From contig CAKTYF010000099.1 of the NCBI GenBank assembly GCA_934631995.1, positions 1 through 7,016 on the forward strand: DNA of 7,016 nucleotides, in the 5' to 3' direction. The stretch's first letter is position 1. Each line of letters starts with the position of its first letter. A model generated the notes under the pieces. That model did not search any database and was not told where the DNA came from. It was given only the letters and a program-made list of their open reading frames with translations. A program made the translations under genes and the position numbers. Positions 1-4,963 of the stretch are shown piece by piece. This stretch comes from an uncultured Eggerthellaceae bacterium (lineage in GTDB: Bacteria; Actinomycetota; Coriobacteriia; Coriobacteriales; Eggerthellaceae).

Positions 1-33
1 AGGAAGGCCCTTGACGTTTCTTTAGCTCAAAGC

Positions 34-213
34 TTACTCGGCTTCGATGACCTCACGGTTCTTGTAGAAACCGCAGCTCGGGCATACGCGATGCGGAAGC
101 TTCACTTCGCCGCACTGAGGGCAAACGGTGCGAGCAGGAGCGCTGATACGATCGTTAGCGCTACGACGAGTATGAGTGCTGGCGCGGCCAGTTCGTTGCT
201 TAGGTACTGCCAT
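34..213 (-). CDS. rpmF: 50S ribosomal protein L32 (bL32)
   Basis: A 59-residue protein starting MAVPKQRTGR, the usual opening of bacterial L32, a small zinc-ribbon protein of the large ribosomal subunit. The basic N-terminal half (TRRSANDR) fits rRNA binding. The zinc ribbon is complete: C31-x2-C34 and C44-x2-C47, in the contexts CPQCG and CPSCG, so this is the zinc-binding form rather than the cysteine-free paralogue. Length is normal for the family. The start is secured by a strong Shine-Dalgarno sequence, AGAAGGAGA, eight to nine bases before the ATG. It lies downstream of the DUF177 gene, the widely conserved yceD-rpmF pairing, but 129 nt away and with its own predicted promoter. It can therefore be made both from the upstream transcript and independently. 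Only 33 bases follow the stop codon, so the next gene and any terminator are outside the window. Confidence 0.97.
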   Translation of the reverse strand: MAVPKQRTGRASTHTRRSANDRISAPARTVCPQCGEVKLPHRVCPSCGFYKNREVIEAE

Positions 214-238
214 GACCTATTCTCCTTCTTTAACAAAC

Positions 239-258
239 CGAGGTTTTGCAGAACCCCG
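239..258 (-). other. small hairpin in the rpmF leader
   Basis: On the transcribed strand the leader contains CGGGGTT-CTGCAA-AACCTCG, a 7-bp stem (one G-U pair) with a 6-nt loop. It lies between the predicted transcription start (about 281) and the rpmF ribosome binding site. No U-tract follows it, so it is not an intrinsic terminator. It could affect mRNA stability or translation, for example as a ribosomal-protein autoregulatory site, but that role is a guess. Confidence 0.4.
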
Positions 259-287
259 AATAACTGTTGATAAACACGCGAAACGGT

Positions 288-316
288 ATTTTAGCAAAAA
301 CCTTTTATCAGTTCAA
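288..316 (-). promoter_or_regulatory. predicted promoter for rpmF
   Basis: On the minus strand there is a -35 element TTGAAC (316-311), a 17-nt spacer and a -10 element TAAAAT (293-288) preceded by TGC, giving an extended -10 (TGnTAAAAT). This is close to the sigma-70/SigA consensus with ideal spacing. It lies fully in the gap after the DUF177 stop codon and predicts a start near 281, with a leader of about 68 nt to the rpmF ATG. The match is read directly from sequence; activity is inferred. Confidence 0.72.
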
Positions 317-342
317 GTGCCATTTTCCGTGTAACGCGAAAA

Positions 343-912
343 TCACTCTTCTTCAATAACAAGACCCTGTAGCGCCGCAAACGGGCTGTTCGGATTCACG
401 TCACTTTCATGCTGGCATCCGCAAGGACCTTCGTTCAGGTTCGCACCGCACGTAGTGCACAAACCCTTGCAGTCATCGGTGCACAACGGAATAATCGGAA
501 CATCCAAAACAATGGCCGCCTGGATAAGAGGCATCAAATCAATGATATGATCATCGGGAAGAACGTCAAATTCGTCCTCTTCCTTATCTTCCTTGCTCAC
601 TTCATCGGCGTTCAGGAAGAAATAACCTTCTATCTCGCCAAACAGCGGCACGTCGGCTGGCTCGCCGCAACGGGCGCATGCGGTTTCCGCCGAAACTTCG
701 CACGTACCTTCCAAAAGCAACGCCTCACCGGTATTCGTTACGTCAACATCCCAGGTAAGAGGCTCGTTGAACGTATACAAATCGGGTCCGAACTTCATAA
801 CGGGAAGAACTATTTCGCCCTGGAAATGAGCGCTTTCCGCCGGTAAGAACAGCTCGGAGGCAATATGGATGCGCGCCGTGCCCTGGTCTTGTACGGCTTG
901 CGTAGTATCCAT
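343..912 (-). CDS. DUF177 / YceD-family large-subunit rRNA accumulation protein
   Basis: A 189-residue cytosolic protein of the DUF177 family. E. coli YceD and its plant homologues are linked to 23S rRNA accumulation and large-subunit assembly. The N-terminal part is a beta-rich region without clear motifs. C79-x2-C82 (CARCG) follows. An acidic stretch lies at about 103-121 (SKEDKEEDEFDVLPDD). The family signature is near the C-terminus: PLCTDDCKGLCTTCGANLN at 143-160 then CGC, with cysteines 144, 148, 152, 155, 164 and 166, a likely metal-binding cluster. The ending PFAALQGL matches the family's closing motif. It begins 2 nt after the SepIVA-like stop codon and has only a weak ribosome binding site (GCAGG), so it is probably translationally coupled to that gene. 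It precedes rpmF, the classic neighbour. The family call is firm; the precise biochemical role is unknown. Confidence 0.92.
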   Translation of the reverse strand: MDTTQAVQDQGTARIHIASELFLPAESAHFQGEIVLPVMKFGPDLYTFNEPLTWDVDVTNTGEALLLEGTCEVSAETACARCGEPADVPLFGEIEGYFFLNADEVSKEDKEEDEFDVLPDDHIIDLMPLIQAAIVLDVPIIPLCTDDCKGLCTTCGANLNEGPCGCQHESDVNPNSPFAALQGLVIEEE

Positions 913-914
913 GA

Positions 915-1385
915 CTATCGAACCTGCGTCGTGGGCGTGTTCATGCGCTCACGGCAACGACGAACGTTATTCAAAACGGTGTCCAGGCTTTGCTCAACAT
1001 GGTTGAACACGTCTTCGGCGTATGCCTGTGCACCTGCACGCGTCTGATAATCGAACTCGCGCGCATCGGCAACCAACTTATCCGCCTGCTGATGCGCAAT
1101 GCGCACCACTTCGGTATCGCTGGAAATGGTCATGACTTCACGCTGAGCATCGCTTACCATGCGGTTTGCTTCCGCCTCGGCATCGTCCAGCAGGTTCTGG
1201 CGCTCGCGCACAACGGCACGCGCCTGGGCAAACTCGCCCGGGAACCTATCGCGAATCTCATCGATAATATCAAGAGCCTCGCCCACGTCTACCTGACGCA
1301 AGTTGTTCTTACCAAAAACAGGCTTGGCATCTTCCAAAAGAATGGAAAGATCCTCAAGCAGTTCAAGGACGCTCGATTCATCCAT
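915..1385 (-). CDS. SepIVA/DivIVA-like coiled-coil protein
   Basis: With the start chosen here this is a 156-residue, highly charged, helix-rich protein. It opens MDESSVLELLEDLSILLEDAK, then has a short VDVGEALDIIDEIRDRFP segment at about 33-50. A long coiled-coil-like region follows (about 53-145), with repeated A-x-x-E/D heptad-like spacing (DDAEAEANRMVSDAQREV, HQQADKLVADAREF). There is no signal peptide or membrane segment. Such actinobacterial proteins between CoaD/RsmD and DUF177 are often auto-named 'ATP synthase F0 subunit B' because of the coiled coil. The absence of a membrane helix argues against that. The mycobacterial counterpart beside a DUF177 gene is SepIVA, a DivIVA-domain septation factor, so a role in cell growth or division is plausible but inferred. 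The first in-frame ATG (1436) lies only a few bases from the predicted transcription start. The ATG at 1385 has GAAAGG six bases upstream and starts the conserved part. Confidence 0.75.
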   Translation of the reverse strand: MDESSVLELLEDLSILLEDAKPVFGKNNLRQVDVGEALDIIDEIRDRFPGEFAQARAVVRERQNLLDDAEAEANRMVSDAQREVMTISSDTEVVRIAHQQADKLVADAREFDYQTRAGAQAYAEDVFNHVEQSLDTVLNNVRRCRERMNTPTTQVR

Positions 1386-1391
1386 GATGGG

Positions 1392-1397
1392 CCTTTC
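1392..1397 (-). promoter_or_regulatory. ribosome binding site deciding the SepIVA-like start
   Basis: GAAAGG lies 6 nt before the ATG at 1385. The alternative ATG at 1436 has GAAGGA only 2 nt away, which is too close, and the extra 17 residues (MDKWGRMPFCMIRERPI) do not look like part of the acidic coiled-coil protein. Confidence 0.6.
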
Positions 1398-1446
1398 TCG
1401 TATCATGCAAAAGGGCATGCGCCCCCACTTATCCATAATCCTTCAG

Positions 1447-1475
1447 ATTTTACCACGAGAAGGATAAAAAAGGAA
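1447..1475 (-). promoter_or_regulatory. probable extended -10 promoter for the SepIVA-like/DUF177 pair
   Basis: On the minus strand, TAAAAT (1452-1447) is preceded by TGG, forming an extended -10 like the one before rpmF. The best -35 at 17 nt spacing is poor (TTCCTT, 1475-1470), but the region upstream is rich in A and T (TTAATTTTCCTTTTTT). The predicted start near 1440 would give a leader of about 55 nt to the ATG at 1385. Moderate support only, because of the weak -35. Confidence 0.42.
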
Positions 1476-1487
1476 AATTAACCGCTC

Positions 1488-1538
1488 CGCACCGCAAAGC
1501 AGCACGTAATGCTTACAAATTATGAAAATTACGGTGCG
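1488..1538 (-). repeat. nested, competing inverted repeats between coaD and the SepIVA-like gene
   Basis: The gap after coaD holds two overlapping pairings. An outer perfect 7-bp repeat, CGCACCG/CGGTGCG, pairs 1488-1494 with 1532-1538. An inner pairing of GCACGTAAT (1502-1510) with ATTACGGTGC (1528-1537) gives 9 bp with a single bulged base. Both use the 1532-1537 segment, so they are mutually exclusive. On the minus strand, T-rich sequence (TTTTCC then six T) follows about 11 nt after the outer arm. It could be an imperfect terminator, or an attenuator-like switch, for transcripts leaving coaD. The pairings are visible; function is not established. Confidence 0.4.
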
Positions 1539-1550
1539 AAACGAGAACTT

Positions 1551-2027
1551 TTAGGCGAATTTTGCCTTCAGCGCATCGTTTACACACGAAGGCACGAATT
1601 GCGCAACATCGCCCTTGAAGCTTGCAATTTCGCGCACAACCGAGGATGAAAGGTACATGTACTCGGGCGAAGACATGATGAAAATGGTCTCCAAGTGCGG
1701 ATCAAGCTGGTAGTTCAGTGCTGTCTGCTGGAACTCGTATTCAAAGTCGGTAATGGCGCGCAAGCCCTTTACCGCAACGTGAGCATCCATTTCGCGCGCG
1801 AAATCAACAAGCAGCCCGCAGAATGGCTCCACGCGAACGTTTGGCATGCCTTTAAGCGCTTCTCGCGCCAATGCTACGCGCTCATCAAGCGAAAACAAAG
1901 GCTGCTTCTTGGGAGAAGCGGCAACCGCAACAATCACTTCATCGAAAATACGCGATGCGCGGCTGATGATTTCAATGTGACCGCTGGTAATGGGGTCGAA
2001 GGTGCCGGGCGTCAAAGCTCGTTTCAT
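1551..2027 (-). CDS. coaD: phosphopantetheine adenylyltransferase
   Basis: A 158-residue cytosolic enzyme that transfers AMP from ATP to 4'-phosphopantetheine, giving dephospho-CoA, the penultimate step of coenzyme A synthesis. All family landmarks are present. TPGTFDPITSGH at 6-17 contains the (T/H)xGH nucleotidyltransferase motif with His17. SPKKQPLF at 38-45 holds the catalytic-region lysine. VKGLRAITDFEYEFQ at 86-100 is the substrate and ATP contact region. YLSSSVVREIASFKGDV at 125-141 is the ISSxxVR-type loop. The position that is arginine in E. coli (RGLR) is lysine here (KGLR), which is also found in mycobacteria and is therefore not a defect. Length is typical. The ATG overlaps the rsmD stop codon by one base (TAATG), and AAAGGCGG precedes it, so the two genes are probably translationally coupled. 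rsmD-coaD is a very widely conserved pair. Confidence 0.97.
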   Translation of the reverse strand: MKRALTPGTFDPITSGHIEIISRASRIFDEVIVAVAASPKKQPLFSLDERVALAREALKGMPNVRVEPFCGLLVDFAREMDAHVAVKGLRAITDFEYEFQQTALNYQLDPHLETIFIMSSPEYMYLSSSVVREIASFKGDVAQFVPSCVNDALKAKFA

Positions 2028-2605
2028 TAATCCGCCTTTCCGAAAATATCAACAGCAATCTCACCGTAAGTTTTCGTTTGCATACTATCCCATTTCACGC
2101 GCGAACGCGCAAAAAAAGGCGCCAGGTCGGTGTCTCGTGAATGTTCATAGGAAATCGTAACGTAGGAAGCCAGACATCCCGCGTCGTCGAGCTCTTCTAA
2201 AAACGCGAAAACAAGCGCCGGATCCAGCGCGTACGGCGGATCAAGAAGGATAAGCCCGAAAGGCTCGTGCCCCGACAAGGGCGGATGCGCCAGCACGTCG
2301 GTTTTGCGCACTACTGCACGCATTGCGTCGCAGCGTAGTTTCTTGATATTGCTCTCAAGCGTTGCCGCCGACTGCGGATCAAGCTCGTAGAACCACGCCT
2401 GCTTCGCACCGCGGGAAAGCGCTTCCAAGCCTAAAGCGCCCGAGCCAGCAAACGCATCGAGCACTGTGACATCATCAAACGTGTTCAGCGTACAATACAG
2501 GCTGCTCATGAGCGATTCCCGAATACGGTCGATGGTAGGGCGCGTTGTTTCGCCATCGGGGGCGGCAATTGGAACGCCCCTCCACTCACCTGCAATTATG
2601 CGCAT
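2027..2605 (-). CDS. rsmD: 16S rRNA (guanine966-N2)-methyltransferase RsmD
   Basis: A 192-residue SAM-dependent methyltransferase expected to make m2G966 in 16S rRNA during small-subunit assembly. The N-terminus MRIIAGEWRG followed by TRPTIDRIRESLMSSL (21-36) is the RsmD signature. The Rossmann-fold motif I, VLDAFAGSGALGLEALSRGA, lies at 48-67. The acidic residue after strand 2 is in WFYELD (71-76). The catalytic motif IV, LILLDPPY, is at 118-125. The C-terminal TKTYGEIAVDIF (177-188) matches the family end. Length is normal. The start lies 3 nt after the recG stop codon, and its ribosome binding site GGGAGG is made from recG's last codons, so the genes are tightly coupled. It overlaps coaD by one base. 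The specific base target comes from family knowledge. Confidence 0.95.
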   Translation of the reverse strand: MRIIAGEWRGVPIAAPDGETTRPTIDRIRESLMSSLYCTLNTFDDVTVLDAFAGSGALGLEALSRGAKQAWFYELDPQSAATLESNIKKLRCDAMRAVVRKTDVLAHPPLSGHEPFGLILLDPPYALDPALVFAFLEELDDAGCLASYVTISYEHSRDTDLAPFFARSRVKWDSMQTKTYGEIAVDIFGKAD

Positions 2606-2608
2606 ATT

Positions 2609-4861
2609 CTAGCCTCCCATCACTTCGCGGTTTCCCCGCATCATACGCACTTCACGCGCAAGCGCGCGATGCTGCAAGTGCTCCAAATGTGGGTCATCTT
2701 GCAGAATCTCCGCCGCATCCGCATGCGCGGCCTCAATCACCGCGCTATCACGAATAACGTTCACCAGCTTCAATGACGATGCACCGTGCTGCCGATTGCC
2801 CAAAATGTCACCTTCGCGGCGTAAGCTCAAGTCGTAAGCTGCCAGCTCAAAACCGTCATCGGTGCGCTCCATGGCTCCCAGACGGTCAAGCGCCACTGGC
2901 GTTTGCGCGTTCGATATCAAAAAAACCTGGGAAGGCAAAGTACCACGTCCCACGCGCCCGCGCAACTGATGCAGCTGAGATAAGCCAAAACGGTCGGCGT
3001 CTTCCACAATGATGACGGTAGCGTTAGGCACGTCCACGCCTACCTCAATGACGGTCGTAGCAACAAGAACCTGCACGTCACCGCGCCGGAAATCATCCAT
3101 GGTCTTTTGCTTTTCCACATTGGAAAGCTTTCCATGCAAAAGAGCCACGTTGAAGTCGTAGAAAACGGTGTCCTGCAGGCGCTTTGCCATACTGGATGCC
3201 GCTGCAATGTTCTCGCGCGCGAAATCGCTCTCGCCTTCGATAGTGATACAAGAAAACTCGTAGTGATCTTCCTGGTCTTCCTTTGTGCGCTGGGCGCGCG
3301 TGTCGCGCTCTTCGGTGGTCAAACCCACCAGGGGGCACACCACATAGACTTGCTCGCCGCGCTCAAGCGCTTCACGTGCCGCATCGTATGCCGTGCTGCT
3401 CTCACCTCTGGTCAGGACTTTTGTAGTGCGCTGCGCGCCCGCGTAAGGACGTTGCCGCAAATATGAAAGCGACAAGTTGCCGAAAAGAGCCAGTGCGAGC
3501 GAGCGCGGAATAGGCGTTGCGGTAAGGTAGAGCGCATCGGGCGCCGAGCCCTTCCCCAGCAAACGGGCACGCTGCTCAACGCCAAAGCGCTGCTGTTCAT
3601 CGATGACGCACAAGCTGCATGCACAAAACACAACATCGGGTTCAATGACCGCATGCGTACCGAACAGTACCTGGATCTCCCCTGCTGCAAGGCGCTGCAG
3701 AATATCAGCGCGCTCGGAAGCAGGCGTGGCGCCCGTAAGAATGGCCCACGAAACATTCACCTGGTCAAACAAGCTGCCTAAACTTTGCGCGTACTGGCGC
3801 GCCAGCACTTCAGTCGGCGCCATCATAACGGCTTGATTGCCCGAATCGGCCGCCGCCGCAAGCGCAAACGCGGTCACGGCCGTTTTGCCCGTGCCCACAT
3901 CGCCCAGCAGCAGATGATTCGCGCACGACGGTTTCGCCATGTTTGCCAGAATTTCAGTTACCGCTTGCATCTGGTCTTGCGTGAGCGCAAAGGGCATCAC
4001 CTCGAAGAGCTTAAGCACAGCCGGGCCATCGGTCATGTGAGCAACAGGGGCATGCTGGTCAGACAGATGTGCAGCGTCACCTTCCGCTCGAGCTCCCTCG
4101 AGCATGAGCGACAGTTCCAGCAGCAGCACTTCTTCGTAGACCAAGCGCCGATGCGCAAGCCGCATATCATCCATGGAAAGCGGAAAATGAATGGAGCGCA
4201 GTGCGTTGCGGCGCGACATCAGGCAATGCTTCTCGCGCAAAGGCAGCGGCATGAAATCCTCCATGCCGTCGGCTTCTTCCAAGGCATTTCCGATCAAACG
4301 ACGCATCCAAGCGGTCGAAATTTCCGCACATGCCGGATGAACAGGGATGATGAAACCATCAGCGCTTGCATTCGCGCTTGTGTTCGCGCCCTCAAGCGGC
4401 TCGATAAACGGATTTATCATGCGCTTGAAGCCGTAATCGAACTCGACTTTTCCCGCAACGGCAATATGCATATCCTGCGAGAGCGTGTCCATAAGCCATG
4501 GCTGACGAAACGCCGTGACCATCATAACGCCCGTCTCGTCAACCAGGGTAATCTCGACAAGCGCAAGTTTCGGCTTAGGCCGCTTCAGCTTCATTTCATG
4601 AATGCGCCCGCGAATCGTGCAACTCTCGCCAATTGTTGCGGTGCGAATGGTTTCGACTTTCGACAAGTCAACGTAGCGACGCGGGAACAAAGTAAGCAAA
4701 TCCCGAACCGTTGAAACGCCCATCTTGCCCAAGGCTTGCGCGCGTTTCGGGCTAACTCCAGAAACCGATGACACACGGTCTTCCAGGTGCATAGTAGGCA
4801 AAGTGCGGTCAGCATTGCTAACCGCACTTGAACTGGTATCTTTCGAAGAAGAACGAACCAT
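2609..4861 (-). CDS. recG: ATP-dependent DNA helicase RecG
   Basis: A 750-residue superfamily 2 helicase that reverses stalled replication forks and processes Holliday junctions and R-loops. Positions are counted from the ATG at 4861. A Ser-rich tail covers about 1-25. A helix-hairpin-like start (VSGVSPKRAQALGKMGV) leads to LFPRRYVDLS (58-67). The wedge OB-fold lies at about 80-155. Helicase motifs are Walker A GDVGTGKT (320-327), APTEVLARQ (348-356), DEQQ box in VIDEQQRFGVEQRA (419-432), TATPIPR (447-453), TTVIEVGVDVPNAT (602-615) and QLHQLRGRVGRG (629-640). The terminal LRREGDILGNRQHG (680-693) corresponds to the family's translocation (TRG) region. Box II is DEQQ where many RecG proteins have DEQH. 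An acidic stretch of about 40 residues follows YVVCPLV (near 514-555) and looks longer than usual. A longer start at 4897 has no ribosome binding site and abuts a hairpin. It sits between fakA and rsmD, a common arrangement. Confidence 0.96.
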   Translation of the reverse strand: MVRSSSKDTSSSAVSNADRTLPTMHLEDRVSSVSGVSPKRAQALGKMGVSTVRDLLTLFPRRYVDLSKVETIRTATIGESCTIRGRIHEMKLKRPKPKLALVEITLVDETGVMMVTAFRQPWLMDTLSQDMHIAVAGKVEFDYGFKRMINPFIEPLEGANTSANASADGFIIPVHPACAEISTAWMRRLIGNALEEADGMEDFMPLPLREKHCLMSRRNALRSIHFPLSMDDMRLAHRRLVYEEVLLLELSLMLEGARAEGDAAHLSDQHAPVAHMTDGPAVLKLFEVMPFALTQDQMQAVTEILANMAKPSCANHLLLGDVGTGKTAVTAFALAAAADSGNQAVMMAPTEVLARQYAQSLGSLFDQVNVSWAILTGATPASERADILQRLAAGEIQVLFGTHAVIEPDVVFCACSLCVIDEQQRFGVEQRARLLGKGSAPDALYLTATPIPRSLALALFGNLSLSYLRQRPYAGAQRTTKVLTRGESSTAYDAAREALERGEQVYVVCPLVGLTTEERDTRAQRTKEDQEDHYEFSCITIEGESDFARENIAAASSMAKRLQDTVFYDFNVALLHGKLSNVEKQKTMDDFRRGDVQVLVATTVIEVGVDVPNATVIIVEDADRFGLSQLHQLRGRVGRGTLPSQVFLISNAQTPVALDRLGAMERTDDGFELAAYDLSLRREGDILGNRQHGASSLKLVNVIRDSAVIEAAHADAAEILQDDPHLEHLQHRALAREVRMMRGNREVMGG

Positions 4862-4864
4862 GGG

Positions 4865-4871
4865 CTCCCTT
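4865..4871 (-). promoter_or_regulatory. ribosome binding site deciding the recG start
   Basis: AAGGGAG lies immediately before CCC and the ATG at 4861; counting from the AAGG core the spacing is 6 nt, as in the SepIVA-like gene. The first in-frame ATG (4897) has no purine-rich match upstream, and the internal ATG at 4792 has none either. Confidence 0.6.
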
Positions 4872-4901
4872 GCTTCTTGTTTGTTTCTTACAGGCATCGA
4901 C

Positions 4902-4933
4902 GCGTATCGCAGCCACGTTGTTGGCTGCTACGC
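4902..4933 (-). repeat. strong hairpin between fakA and recG
   Basis: Read on the plus strand, GCGTA-TC-GCAGCCA-CGTTGT-TGGCTGC-TACGC forms a perfect 7-bp stem (4909-4915 with 4922-4928) extended by a perfect 5-bp stem (4902-4906 with 4929-4933) across a 2-nt bulge, with a 6-nt loop. It is intergenic, about 30 nt after the fakA stop codon and 40 nt before the recG start. Neither strand has a following U-tract, so a canonical intrinsic terminator is unlikely. An RNA processing or stability element, or a protein-binding inverted repeat, is possible. Confidence 0.55.
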
Positions 4934-4963
4934 TTCCCTTCGGAAAACATCTTCTTGGGCGTA

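Noticed and set aside
1..33. Possible terminator after rpmF
   Set aside because: Only weak short pairings (CTTT/AAAG) and no T-run are visible in the 33 bases available; the end of the transcript cannot be judged from this window.
265..273. TGTTGATAA resembling a DnaA box (TTATCAACA on the minus strand)
   Set aside because: It is a single site with a mismatch to TTATNCACA, in the rpmF leader, with no cluster or replication gene nearby.
320..342. Possible terminator after the DUF177 gene (TTTTC...GAAAA)
   Set aside because: Only a 5-bp A/T-rich stem with a 10-nt loop and no U-tract; too weak to call.
4086..4103. Inverted repeat GCTCGAG-CTCC-CTCGAGC as a possible regulatory hairpin
   Set aside because: It lies inside recG in the codons for LEGARAE, has no U-tract and is most simply a product of codon choice.
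3785..4714. A 309-codon open frame on the plus strand across recG
   Set aside because: Highly basic, no domain, and fully covered by the conserved RecG protein on the other strand.
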